A stretch of DNA of 64,000 nucleotides. Source: Priestia aryabhattai (lineage in GTDB: Bacteria > Bacillota > Bacilli > Bacillales > Bacillaceae_H). Positions 35,024 to 45,100 of this stretch are shown here, in pieces. The notes beneath the pieces are model-generated. The model searched no databases. It was given only the letters and a program-made list of their open reading frames with translations, and was not told the DNA's origin. Numbering within the stretch: the stretch's first letter is position 1; each line of letters begins with the position of its first letter. The translations under genes were made by a program, and so were the position numbers. The stretch lies in the NCBI RefSeq assembly GCF_023715685.1, contig NZ_JAMBOQ010000004.1:411500-475499 (forward strand), in the 5' to 3' direction.

Positions 35024-35131
35024 ATGAATCAAGGGAATTTTTTGAAAGGTTTATTTTGGGGAACCTTATTTAGTATTCCTATTTGGATTTCATTGTTTGG
35101 CTGGTTCCGCATTTTATCACATCTTGCATAG
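35024..35131 (+). CDS. Small single-span membrane peptide
   Basis: 35 residues (MNQGNFLKGLFWGTLFSIPI, then WISLFGWFRILSHLA) with a Trp/Phe-rich membrane segment and a good RBS (AGGTGAGG, about 10 bases upstream). It sits alone between a terminator and the MBL gene. Not recognised, but composition and RBS support it being real. Confidence 0.55.
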   Translation: MNQGNFLKGLFWGTLFSIPIWISLFGWFRILSHLA

Positions 35132-35217
35132 TTTCGTTTTATAAACTGTGATACGCGCCATTATCTTTCTATTTCCGATATAATAAAGGTAATGGAAAAA
35201 ATAAGGAGCTGTTCTCT

Positions 35218-36039
35218 ATGATTCAATATAAAACGGAGCAAATGACGGTTTTTGAAAGCGCGCTATTTCAAACAACATCTGCAGTTGTTGAAACAAAAGA
35301 CTGTGTAATTGTTGTCGATCCAACATGGCTTCCTCACGAAATTAATGAAATTAAACAGCATGTTCAAGGGATCTTAAATCATCGCAAACTGTATGTATTT
35401 TTTACTCACGGAGATTTTGATCACGTCATTGGATATGGCGCTTTCTTAGAATTAAATACCACCTTTATCGGCAGCAAATTTTTAGAACATCATCCGCACA
35501 AAGAAGAAAAAGTTCAAATGATTAAGCAGTTTGATCATGACTATTATATAAAAAGATCTCATGATATTATATTCCCGGATCTGGATATTGTCGTAGTTGA
35601 AAATGAACAGCATATTACCTTAGGCGAAACACCTATTACATGTTATTTTGCAAAAGGTCATACGAACGATGGACTCTTCATGATTGTCGATAATTCGATA
35701 TGGATAGCAGGGGATTATTTATCTGATTTTGAATATCCGTACATATATGAAAGTGTAAACGATTACCGTGACACGCTTGCTACTGCTCGACATATTTTAG
35801 CTAAGCACCAAAATTTAACGCTAGTTCCTGGGCACGGGAAAACGACACATCACCGAGCTGAGATTCAAAGACGAGTGGAGATGGCCAGCTCTTATTTAGA
35901 TGAACTGCAAGCTGCAGTGAAAGAACACAGTAAAGAAGCGCTTGATAAGCTAAATGATAAACTGGCGTTTCCATCTGATTTCACCGCACAATGTCACCAA
36001 AAAAACGTTGAAATTATGAAAAGAGAACTACTATCATAG
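35218..36039 (+). CDS. MBL-fold metallo-hydrolase
   Basis: 273 residues, metallo-beta-lactamase fold. Metal ligands: FFTHGDFDHVIGYG (HxDxDH-like, here HGDFDH, about 61), GHTNDG (about 147), GDYLSD (about 163) and PGHGKT (about 201). A C-terminal helical region (about 215-273) extends beyond the core. Related hydrolases cleave thioesters, lactones or phosphodiesters; substrate unknown. ATG after AAGGAG. No operon partner is evident downstream. Confidence 0.82.
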   Translation: MIQYKTEQMTVFESALFQTTSAVVETKDCVIVVDPTWLPHEINEIKQHVQGILNHRKLYVFFTHGDFDHVIGYGAFLELNTTFIGSKFLEHHPHKEEKVQMIKQFDHDYYIKRSHDIIFPDLDIVVVENEQHITLGETPITCYFAKGHTNDGLFMIVDNSIWIAGDYLSDFEYPYIYESVNDYRDTLATARHILAKHQNLTLVPGHGKTTHHRAEIQRRVEMASSYLDELQAAVKEHSKEALDKLNDKLAFPSDFTAQCHQKNVEIMKRELLS

Positions 36040-36079
36040 AAACCGAGTGTATGGTCATAACGTTGATACTAAAAGTAAG

Positions 36080-36123
36080 AAACCGCATCTTATATTCCCG
36101 GATAATGGAAGATGGGGTTTTTC
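36080..36123 (+). terminator. Probable terminator of the MBL gene
   Basis: AAACCGCATCTT pairs with AAGATGGGGTTT (one mismatch) across a 16-base loop and is followed by a T run. Confidence 0.65.
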
Positions 36124-36216
36124 TTAATTACTTTATTTATCAATTAAATGAAACTTTTTCCTTTTATATCCGTTTATATAAGTAAGAAATTGTTTTATTT
36201 ATAAAGGAGTATGACA

Positions 36217-36423
36217 ATGGGGAAAAAAGGTTGTGTAAAATGCGGACACACAGAAGCAAAAACAAAAGAAATTGCTACAACAGGAACGGGACTTTCTAGA
36301 TACTTAGATGTTCAGCACAATCACTTTACAGTTGTATATTGTACGAGCTGCGGTTATTCAGAGCTCTATAATAAATCATCTTCAAGAGGCAGCAATATTA
36401 TTGACTTATTTTTTGGAGGATAA
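36217..36423 (+). CDS. Zinc-ribbon nucleic-acid-binding-like protein (DUF2082 type)
   Basis: 68 residues with CVKCGH near the start and CTSCGYSELY near residue 48, forming one zinc ribbon, plus a C-terminal NIIDLFFGG. This is the Zn_ribbon_13/DUF2082 pattern. It ends 2 bases before the GNAT gene, so the two are coupled. ATG at 36217 chosen (AAAGGAG at 7 bases) over the ATG at 36211. Function unknown. Confidence 0.75.
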   Translation: MGKKGCVKCGHTEAKTKEIATTGTGLSRYLDVQHNHFTVVYCTSCGYSELYNKSSSRGSNIIDLFFGG

Positions 36424-36425
36424 AG

Positions 36426-36902
36426 ATGAGTATCAACCTTATTGAAATTGAAAAAGACAGGCGCGTTTCCTATTTGAACCTGCTATTAATAGGGGATGAA
36501 GACGAAAAAATGGTGAAGTCGTATATAAATGAAGGGACCTTATTTACCATTGTGTATGAAAAGAAGGAGATAGGAGTTGTACAGTGCCTCATCGATGAAA
36601 AGGAAGCGACAGTAGAAGTAAAGAATATCGGCTTAAAAGAAGCATACAGAGGAAAAGGAATCGGCAGCAAAGTCATTAAAAAGTTAGAAACATTGTATGA
36701 GTGTAACCATTATTCTAAAATGATTGTAGGCACAGCGGATTCCAGTCTTGAAAACATAGCATTTTATAAAAAGGCAGGCTTTTATCAAACAGGTGTAAAA
36801 AAGAATTTTTTCCTGCAGTACGTTCCACCGATTTACGAGAATGGCTTGCAAGCTATCGATATGATTATGTTTGAAAAAACATTAAAAAGCAGAAGCGACT
36901 AA
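36426..36902 (+). CDS. GNAT family N-acetyltransferase
   Basis: 158 residues. Acetyl-CoA-binding motif A: KNIGLKEAYRGKGIGSKVI (about 73-92), followed by a typical beta-bulge NIAFYKKAGF (about 115). The fold is that of N-acetyltransferases acting on small amines or protein N-termini; substrate unknown. YvbK-like in layout. ATG with GGAGG overlapping the stop of the zinc-ribbon gene, forming a two-gene unit. Confidence 0.82.
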   Translation: MSINLIEIEKDRRVSYLNLLLIGDEDEKMVKSYINEGTLFTIVYEKKEIGVVQCLIDEKEATVEVKNIGLKEAYRGKGIGSKVIKKLETLYECNHYSKMIVGTADSSLENIAFYKKAGFYQTGVKKNFFLQYVPPIYENGLQAIDMIMFEKTLKSRSD

Positions 36903-36920
36903 CACGCTTCTGCCTTTTTT
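36884..36920. terminator. Bidirectional terminator
   Basis: GCAGAAGCG pairs with CGCTTCTGC around a 7-base loop, with T and A runs either side, between the GNAT gene and the LysM gene. Confidence 0.85.
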
Positions 36921-36925
36921 AGTGA

Positions 36926-37963
36926 TTAATCTAAAATTTGAAGTTTTACCGTTTTGCGTCCCCAATTTAAAGCAGAGCTTTGAGATGCCATAAATAAATC
37001 AACGCGAGTACCTTTAATGGCACCACCAGTATCTCCAGCAATCGCTTCTCCGTAACCTTCTACGTATACACGAGAACCTAATGGAATCACGCGAGGATCA
37101 ACTGCAATTACTTTTCGATTAGGATTTGACCTTAGGTCGATGCCTGTAGCAGTAATTCCACTGCAGCCCGCACAGTAAGCAGTATAAGCTGTTGCTTCAA
37201 CCGTAATCTCTTTAGAAACCGACTTATTTTCCTCCGCTGGAGCAGGTGAAGATGTTGAAGTCGACGGTGCTGAAGTTGACGGTGTCGAAGGAGCAGCAGG
37301 TGATGGCGTTGATGGTTTCGCCTGAGCTGCTGCTTGTCCGCCTACTTGTAGCACTTGATTAATGTAAATCGTATTAGACGATAAGTTATTCCACTGTTTT
37401 AATTGAGAAATTGAAATGCCGTGTCGCTGTGCTACGCTCCACATTGTATCTCCAGGCTGAACTTTGTAACTTTTACTGTTGCTAGGAGCCGGGGATGCCT
37501 GCGTTTCGTTTGTTTTTTCCTGTACAGGTGCTGAAGGTGATGATGAAACAGTTCCTGCTCCGCTTATTTTTAGCACTTGGTTCACGTAAATTAAATGACT
37601 AGATAAGTTATTCCACTCTTTTAGCTGCTGTACAGAAGTACCGTTGTTTTTAGCGATACGATAAAGCGTGTCGCCTGATTTTACTGTATATGTATGATTT
37701 GAAGATGTCGTAGTTGGAGTTGAATTAGATGAAGAGTCAGTAGATGTAGATCCAATTTTTAATGTTTGGTTTGCATAAATCAGTGTGGAAGAAAGACCGT
37801 TCCACTTTTTTAAATCCTCAACTGTTACATTATGCTGCTGAGAGATGCTGAATAACGTTTCTCCAGCTTTTACTTTATGCGTGTCTGTGTCAGCCGATGC
37901 TGCGTCTGCAATTCCAATTGATACTAAAGCTGTTGCCCCTAATGTAAAAATATGTTTTTTCAT
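36926..37963 (-). CDS. yocH: Secreted LysM-3D cell-wall hydrolase (YocH-like)
   Basis: 345 residues. Signal peptide (1-24, ending near ASA). Three LysM domains (about 28-70, 92-135, 167-209) bind peptidoglycan, separated by Ser/Thr/Pro linkers. A C-terminal 3D domain (about 255-345) follows, with catalytic Asp residues in ATGIDLRSNPN, AVDPRVIPLGS and AGDTGGAIKGTRVDLF. The 3D domain is the double-psi lytic transglycosylase-like fold of YocH and Rpf-type muralytic enzymes. Bacillus subtilis YocH has two LysM; this one has three. Start ATG after AAAGGAG. A WalR box lies about 85-105 bases upstream. Confidence 0.88.
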   Translation of the reverse strand: MKKHIFTLGATALVSIGIADAASADTDTHKVKAGETLFSISQQHNVTVEDLKKWNGLSSTLIYANQTLKIGSTSTDSSSNSTPTTTSSNHTYTVKSGDTLYRIAKNNGTSVQQLKEWNNLSSHLIYVNQVLKISGAGTVSSSPSAPVQEKTNETQASPAPSNSKSYKVQPGDTMWSVAQRHGISISQLKQWNNLSSNTIYINQVLQVGGQAAAQAKPSTPSPAAPSTPSTSAPSTSTSSPAPAEENKSVSKEITVEATAYTAYCAGCSGITATGIDLRSNPNRKVIAVDPRVIPLGSRVYVEGYGEAIAGDTGGAIKGTRVDLFMASQSSALNWGRKTVKLQILD

Positions 37964-38048
37964 CTAATATTTCTCCTTTATTCCCAATAGTTGTCTCTTA
38001 TTCTATCAGCAATATGTAACAAACTCATGACAAAAAGGTGGGTTTTAT

Positions 38049-38065
38049 ATTACAAATTTGTAACA
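38049..38065 (-). promoter_or_regulatory. WalR-binding box upstream of yocH
   Basis: On the minus strand TGTTACAAATTTGTAAT: two TGTWAH half-sites separated by 5 bases, matching the WalR direct-repeat consensus exactly. Bacillus subtilis yocH is a classic WalRK target. Confidence 0.75.
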
Positions 38066-38285
38066 ATACGTCTAAATTTATAGAAAAAACGCAAAAAATC
38101 TGCAAAAAACGCAGTTTTTTTACGATTATCATGAAAAAAAGTCTTAATTTGTCTATAAAGATAGGATAGTAAAAAAGGTATTCTGCTTTCATAAAGGTGA
38201 AGAAGAAAGAAGCTATGCTATATTCAAATGACATGATAGAATAGACAAGTTAGAAATGAACGGATAAAAAGGGAGTTTGACATCT

Positions 38286-40817
38286 ATGAAAAAACGCTCT
38301 ATCTCTTCATATTTAAAAGCATGGGTGAGAGCACTTTCCATTGAGATTAATTATATGAAGAAACACGGCGGAGAAAAGTATACGGTAGGAATAGGAGAGT
38401 ACTTAGGGCAGCAGGAGGATGCGTACCTTTACCGGTTTGAACGCACAGCCGATTTATACCTTTTTGATGGAGCTCAGGTACGCCTTGTCCACCAGCATAA
38501 AGAGAGTAAAGGAGAAGTTATCGGAACAGAAGGATTTGATTTGTACCTTAAAATAGATACGTTTATTGGACAAGAAGTAGACGAACTCGATATATATAAC
38601 GAACCATGGGAATTATTGCAGGCTCTCATTGATAGACTCACGGAAGCGAAAGATTACAAACAAAAAGTAGTGAGAATCAAACGTCTTATGAGAGGCGATA
38701 GTCCTGTTCGTCATAGTGAGCATACGTCTAAGAACGCTCTTCACGAAGTGTTATTACGAGCGCGTTATAACCGTACCACGTATATTTGGGGGCCTCCTGG
38801 GACAGGAAAAACATATACGCTGTCTAAAATCGCGGCAAGCTATTACAGGAAATCAAAGCGGATCCTTTTATTATCTCACAGTAATGCAGCGGTGGACGGT
38901 TTGCTGCAAGAAACTGCACGTCAGTTAAAAAAGAAAGAAGTTTGGAAAAAAGGAAAACTCATTCGATACGGAGCAACAAAAAGCAGCGGCTTAGAAAATA
39001 TAAAAGTAGAAGAAGTAATTGGAGAAGATGATCCAGATTTAGCTCAGGAGATGCGGGATTTACAAGAAGAACGAGTTTACTTAAGTAGGTACCCCAATAG
39101 AGCTCACCGACTTCAGCAAGTTAACAAAAAGCTAAACGCCCTTCGTAACAAGTGGATTGAAGCGGAGAAAAATGTTTTTGATCAAGCGTATATTGTAGGC
39201 ACTACTTTATCAAAAGCGGCTATTGACCGATTACTTTATCAAAGTGAATTTGATATGGTTGTGGTAGACGAAATTAGCATGGCGTATGCACCGCAAATTG
39301 CTTTTGCAGCTACGCTAGGAAAACGAATTGTCTTATGTGGCGATTTTAAACAGCTTCCCCCGGTATCTCAATCTTCTCACACTGAAGTAAAAAAGTGGCT
39401 ACAGCGAGATTTATTTGAACAGACGGGTCTTGTCGAACAAGTAGAAAGCGGTGAGATACACCCGCATCTTTTTATGTTAACGAAGCAAAGAAGAATGCAT
39501 AAAGGTATCTCAGCTTTTACAAATCGCTATATTTACAGCAATCGAGTAGCAGATCATCACTCTGTTATAAGTCGAGAAGTAGTAGCAAGCAGCCGGCCGT
39601 TTGCTCATGAAGCAGCGCTTGTGCTTAATATTGGTCATTTGCATTCTTCCGCTATGCGAGATGTCGCTTCTGGCTCACGCTATAATGTGATAACGGCTGT
39701 TTTGGCGGTAAGTTTGATGCTACGGGCACGCAAAGCTTCTTCGTCTACTCTTGGCTATGTGACTCCTTATAAGTCTCAAGCTAAATTGATCAATGCATTT
39801 CTTCAAGATATTGAACCAACTAGCGATATAATTGCAGCAACCGTACATAAATTTCAAGGCGCGGAACGAGATATAATGATTTTTGATACGGTCGATACAA
39901 AGCCGCAGTCGAAACCAGGTTTACTTTTAACTAATGAAAATAGCGACCGATTAGTAAATGTAGCGGTGACGCGTTCAAAAGGAAAATTTATTATGATTTC
40001 AGACGAGCCGTTTGTTCAACAACGTGTACCAAAGCAGCGAGCGTTATGGAAGTTGGTCAACCATTTTAACGAGAATCAAAAAGTATACCAACCTCAGCAA
40101 TTTTTAAAAGAAGTCATTCAGCACCCTAAATTGATTTGGTACCATCCATCGAACAATAGCCAGTTAAAAAAAGACTTATATCAAGCTCGGCAGCAGATTT
40201 TATTGTGTATTCCTTATGCTTCGCTTATTCCTCAAGAAATATGGGATATATTAAGTTCGTTTAAAGGTGAAACGACCGTTCTTACTCGTGAACCAAAAGA
40301 AGTTCGAATTGACGGTGCTCATGTCATTTCATCTGCTGTTCCAATGTCACTGCTTATCATAGATGAATCCACTATATGGATTAATATGCCCTATGGTGAA
40401 AAGAATGAAGCGTTTATGGCAGCTAGAATTGAGTCAAAGCTAGGCGCTAAACAGCTTATTCGGTCAATTGACTTTACGGAAGATAAAACGAGAAATCAAG
40501 AAACAAAAATGTATATAGAAACAAATAAACCACAATATTCTTTGAGCAATTACCTTCGCAGTTGGGATCGCTGTGAATCTTGTCAGCATATGCGAGAAGT
40601 AGAGGTAACAAAAAAAGGAAAAATAAGGTTTATTTGCTATTATTGCGGGAAAACAAGTGGGGCAACACGTTTACTAGTAGAAAAATATTTAAACTACGTA
40701 CATGCTGTATGTAAAGCATGCAAGCAGCCGATGAACGTAGATTTCGATGAAAATAAAGGCGTCTACGCATTTTGTCCATCTTGCAAAAAGGAAGTTTTGC
40801 CTAGAGACTTATTGTAA
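38286..40817 (+). CDS. SF1 (UPF1-like) helicase with degenerate PLD-like domain and zinc ribbons
   Basis: 843 residues. An N-terminal domain (1-150) precedes the SF1B core: Walker A GPPGTGKTYT (about 168), motif II VVDEIS (about 325), motif III CGDFKQLPPVSQ, motif V TVHKFQGAERD, and motif VI VAVTRSKGKF. From about 630 there is a phospholipase D-like fold (QARQQILLCIPYASLI...). Where an HxKxxxxD motif belongs it reads VPMSLLIID, so the nuclease site looks dead. Two zinc ribbons end the protein (CESC...CYYC and CKAC...CPSC). The family is DNA/RNA unwinding; similar helicase-PLD fusions occur in anti-phage systems. Start at ATG 38286 (GGGAG upstream); the TTG at 38277 abuts the RBS. Confidence 0.8.
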   Translation: MKKRSISSYLKAWVRALSIEINYMKKHGGEKYTVGIGEYLGQQEDAYLYRFERTADLYLFDGAQVRLVHQHKESKGEVIGTEGFDLYLKIDTFIGQEVDELDIYNEPWELLQALIDRLTEAKDYKQKVVRIKRLMRGDSPVRHSEHTSKNALHEVLLRARYNRTTYIWGPPGTGKTYTLSKIAASYYRKSKRILLLSHSNAAVDGLLQETARQLKKKEVWKKGKLIRYGATKSSGLENIKVEEVIGEDDPDLAQEMRDLQEERVYLSRYPNRAHRLQQVNKKLNALRNKWIEAEKNVFDQAYIVGTTLSKAAIDRLLYQSEFDMVVVDEISMAYAPQIAFAATLGKRIVLCGDFKQLPPVSQSSHTEVKKWLQRDLFEQTGLVEQVESGEIHPHLFMLTKQRRMHKGISAFTNRYIYSNRVADHHSVISREVVASSRPFAHEAALVLNIGHLHSSAMRDVASGSRYNVITAVLAVSLMLRARKASSSTLGYVTPYKSQAKLINAFLQDIEPTSDIIAATVHKFQGAERDIMIFDTVDTKPQSKPGLLLTNENSDRLVNVAVTRSKGKFIMISDEPFVQQRVPKQRALWKLVNHFNENQKVYQPQQFLKEVIQHPKLIWYHPSNNSQLKKDLYQARQQILLCIPYASLIPQEIWDILSSFKGETTVLTREPKEVRIDGAHVISSAVPMSLLIIDESTIWINMPYGEKNEAFMAARIESKLGAKQLIRSIDFTEDKTRNQETKMYIETNKPQYSLSNYLRSWDRCESCQHMREVEVTKKGKIRFICYYCGKTSGATRLLVEKYLNYVHAVCKACKQPMNVDFDENKGVYAFCPSCKKEVLPRDLL

Positions 40818-40831
40818 CTTTAAGAAAAGGG

Positions 40832-41450
40832 CGTGATCTTATCGTTTACTCTCGTAATGTAGCGGCTTTAGCTGATTATTTGCTAGAAGGAGACGTTCAA
40901 AAAAGCTGGCTGCTCATTGCTATATATAGAAGAAGGCCATTCTTCAACTAGCGTATACACGTTTCTGACAGAAGCGATGTATGAAATAGGAAAAAGGTGG
41001 CAAGAAAATAAAATTTCAGTAGCGGACGAGCATTTTGCTACTACAACCTGTGACTATGTGTTAACTCGCTTTCAGCTTTAACTGCAGCAATTGCTTCAGC
41101 GTAATCGAGCGCTTCTTTTTTGCATTGAAGGAGAAGAGCATTACTTAGGCATTAAAATGATTGCAGGACTTATGAGGGAACAGGGATGGGAAGTTAAAAA
41201 TTTGGGAGCAAACTTGCCGCTACCGTTCGCTCTAAAAAGCATTGAAAGATGGGACCCTGATGTAGTGTACTTGTCTATCTCGCAGGTACACCTCTTGCCG
41301 GATTTACAAAAGTATATTGCTGAGATTGAAAGCATGCCGCAACATCCACTTGTATTAGTAGGCAGCAGGCTTCTCAACACGCACGATTTGTCGGCTTCAG
41401 GATCTTCAAAAATCATATTCATTAATCATATTCAAGCCTTTAAAGACTAG
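40832..41450 (+). pseudogene. Cobalamin-binding-domain protein, broken
   Basis: Pieces of one protein lie in two frames. The first frame (from about 40832) encodes VYSRNVAALADYLLEGDVQK and ends at a TAG. A shift near 40918-40930 continues as HSSTSVYTFLTEAMYEIGKR and VADEHFATTTCDYV. Then TAA at 41079 interrupts, followed by LLFCIEGEEHYLGIKMIAGL and the Rossmann-like rest to 41450. This matches a B12-binding-2 helical bundle plus B12-binding fold, as in CarH-like or methyltransferase-type sensors. The His of the DxHxxG cobalt-binding loop reads EEHYLG here. One frameshift plus one nonsense codon indicate a dead gene, unless assembly errors are involved. Confidence 0.75.
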
Positions 41451-41512
41451 CTTCTAATCAATAATAAAGAAAGTTCGACGCAAGATAAAATGTTAGTAAT
41501 GGGGGAAGAAAT

Positions 41513-42132
41513 ATGATCAGTTTGCCGATTCAACACATTCCGGTTCCAATGTTTTTACTCAATAAAGACAATGAAATAATTGAATTTACACCAAGCGTCA
41601 CTAAAAATTTCCCACCTGTTCAGAACCTTTTAGATCTAGTTGATGAAGATAGCCAAGAAAAAGTAAAAAGAGCACTCCAGGGAAAGGAAGAAGTGCGAAT
41701 TGAAGTAAATATGCGCACGTTTTCTAACCCGGTTGCTCTTTTTGATTTTCATTTTAAGCCTGAAGCCTATCATTCGCTGCATGCTATTTTCTGCCATCCT
41801 GTTCATGAACAATCACGAGTGTTCAATCAACACTTCAACAGTTTCGCTCTATGCTTATGCAAGACTCATCACAAGTAAACCAAGATTTTTCAGTCAGGGA
41901 CACAGATGTAGAAACGGCGAAAAGAATGCAGTTAGTTGATCTTCAACGCCATTTTCGAGAAATGAAAATAAATGTGCTAACCATTCGAGACCTCCTGAGT
42001 ATTATCCGCTCCGACGTAATTGAAGCAGGAAAAGGAGAATATATTGAATTGGTCTCTACACATTTGTTTGACATTCAAGATTTAATTGATCAGGAGCTTG
42101 ACTGTTTAAGACAGAAGAACAAAGTACATTAA
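41513..42132 (+). pseudogene. PAS-type sensory protein, frameshifted
   Basis: The first frame (41513-41878) encodes a PAS-like domain (IPVPMFLLNKDNEIIEFTPS). The second (to 42132) encodes a helical C-terminus (LVDLQRHFREMKINVLTIRD...). Reading both through a single shift near 41825 gives a continuous protein of about 205 residues. The layout resembles small PAS regulators found next to the CheB-CheR kinase in Bacillus. ATG after GGGGGAAGAA. Its stop overlaps by a few bases the stop of the convergent kinase gene. Loss of function by frameshift is likely, unless it is a sequencing error. Confidence 0.65.
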
Positions 42133-45100
42133 GAAAGCGGTAATCGGATTTCTACCGTTGTTCCTTTTCCTTCTTCACTATCATACGAAATGCTTCCTTT
42201 ATGATTACTAATGATTTTGTGACTCACCATCAATCCTAATCCTGTTCCTTTTTCTTTTGTTGTATAGAAAGGCTCGCTAATTCGTGTTAATCGATCTTTC
42301 GGCATGCCTTTTCCTTCATCTATCACTTGGATGACTACTTGATTTGTACCTGGATCAAATTTAGATACCACCAGAATAGACCCAGGGTCATCCATTGCTT
42401 CAATAGAATTTTTCACCATATTGATAAATACTTGTTTCATATCTTTTTCAATACAATGAACAACAGGTAATTTTTCTTCAAAATCTGTTGAAATGGTAAT
42501 GTTTTTAAGAATGGCTTGTGTATGCAATAGTGTACACACATCTTGAAGAATTAAATTTATCTGTTTATTTTCATATTTTACAACTTCGGGTTTAGCTAGA
42601 ATGAGCAGTTCGCTAATAATCAGTTCTAAGCGGTTAAACTCTGACATCATGACATCCATATATTCTTTTTTATACGTTTCTTCTTGCATCATAAGCTGTA
42701 AGAAACCTTTTAATGATGTAAGAGGGTTTCGTATTTCATGGGCAATGCCAGCAGCCAGCTGTCCAAGTGCTGACAGCATCTCTGAATTTTTGAGCATCAT
42801 TTCCGACTGTTTGCGCTGTGAAATGTCTTCGCTTACCCCAATATAATGGATGATTTCATCCTGATCATTTTTAACAGGCATCAAGGCTAACTGTTCCCAA
42901 ACGGTTTCTCCGTTTTCTTGAACGTAGGAAATTTCCCCGTTCCATTTTTCGCCTCTGTATACTTCATTCCAAATTTTAGGAAATCTTTTAACACCCAGCT
43001 TTTTTGTATATAAGTCATAGAGGTGTAGCCCAAATACTTCCTGTGGCGCATGCTTTTGTTCCATAAATTTTTGATTAATGTACTTAATTTTACCTTGATG
43101 ATCCGTAATGAAAATGCCCGTAGGACTATGAGCCACTGCAAATGATGTAATAGCCAATTCTTCATTTGATCGTTTAATTTCTGTAATATTAATAAACGTA
43201 ATAACTACACCGTTAATTAAATTCTCATTCGTACGATAAGGCATCATTTTCATGCTGTACCATTGGTTATCGTAGCTTTGAATTTCTTTTTGAAGGGTAT
43301 TATTTGTTCTTAAAACATGCATTGCGTCCTCGATTAGATGGTCATATCTAAAGTTATGCGAGATATGAAAGAAAGGTCTTCCAATATCTTGATGAAGAAC
43401 GTTGATCACCGTTTTCGTTTCGGGCGTAAATAATTTGATATTGAGCTGCTCGTCTAAAAAGATGGTAGCAATAGTTGTACTGATTAATAAATTATCAATA
43501 TCGTTGTTTAAGTCCGTTAATTCTTCAATCTTCCGCTCATATTGGTTGTTAACACTAATTAATTCTTCATTAACAGACTGCAATTCTTCATTTGTGGACT
43601 GCAGCTCTTCGTTAGAAGCGATCAGTTCTTCGTTCGTAGACTTTAGCTCCTCATTTGCTGTTTCTAGCTCTTCAATCGTTGTTTGCAAATGCTGTTGCGT
43701 GTAATGAAGCTCTTGCTCTAAATCTACTACAAGCTCATTAATGGAGCTTGTTTGATTAAGAAACAGGGGCTCCTCTTTATTAATAATGGCATCATCTGTC
43801 TGTTCATCAAACATGAGTAAATAAAGAGAGTGATTTGTTGGAAGAGCAGATATCGTAATATTAAAACGGCGCTGAACGTTGTTTATGACAAACTCAATGT
43901 GCTGACAGCATACGCTCATACCTTGCTCTTTTACACGTTTAATAGCTGCTCCAATGGCTAAAGAGACGTGAACTGGAACCATTTTGAAAATAGTAGAATT
44001 AATTTTCCCTACAGGAACGTTAATAAGCTGAGTCGCTTTTTTTGAACAAAATATAACTTCGCTGCATTCATTTAATACAAGACAAGGGCTCATAAAGTGA
44101 TCAATCATCGACTGATACATCTCATCTAGTTTAAGTGAAGGAAGCGGCTTATAAAGTTGACTTGGCAGCGGCACGCTAGAAAAATCACTTTCATGCAAGT
44201 TTGCTTTTGAAAGATTAAAAGCTCCCGTAATCTGTTGGCTGGCTTGTCCGGAACGCTTAAATATTTTCCACTTACTGTTGATAGGACGAAACAAATCAGA
44301 CAAATTGCCTGTTGTTTCACTAGGACCTAAAAAAAGTACACCTTCTTCTGTCAAAGAAAAATGAAAAAGAGACAAGATACGCTGCTGCAGTTCAGCTTGA
44401 AAATAAATCATCATATTTCGACAGCTAATTAAGTCGACGTTTACAAAAGGCGAATCTTTTCCTATATTATGCGGGGCAAAAACAATCATTTTGCGAATTG
44501 TTTTTTTAACTTGATAACCACCGTGTTTTGTTTGCTCAAAATATTCATTAATCTGAGCTGCTGAGAAAGAATAAACTTCCGCTTCTTCATAAATACCTTG
44601 ACTAGCTCTTTTGATTGCATGACGATCGATGTCTGTAGCAAAGATTCGGACACCGAAATAACGGTTGATTGTTGATAAATAATCATAAAGCAAAATAGCT
44701 AATGTGTATGCTTCTTGACCAGTAGAACAACCTGCTACCCAGATGCGGATTTCATCTTCTTGGCTATGAATCTTTCTTTCAACTAATTGAGGAATGACTT
44801 GTTCTTCAATAATAGAGAATGCTTCTTTATCTCTAAGAAATTGTGTAACCCCAATCAGCAGGTCTCGCTGCAGTTCGACGATTTCTTCGGCTTCTTTACA
44901 TAAATAGTCCCGGTACTCTTCCATGGTTTGAGAGGGAGGATCGAGTAAAGCCATTCTCTTTTCAAGTCGTCGCAGCACCGTGTTTTTTTTATACATAGAG
45001 AAATCAATGCCTGTTTTCTTCTTTATTAATGAATAAATGTAGTGCAGCGTTTCTTCATTATATGTAAATTCAGTTTGGCTGACATGCGTTTGCACAAGGT

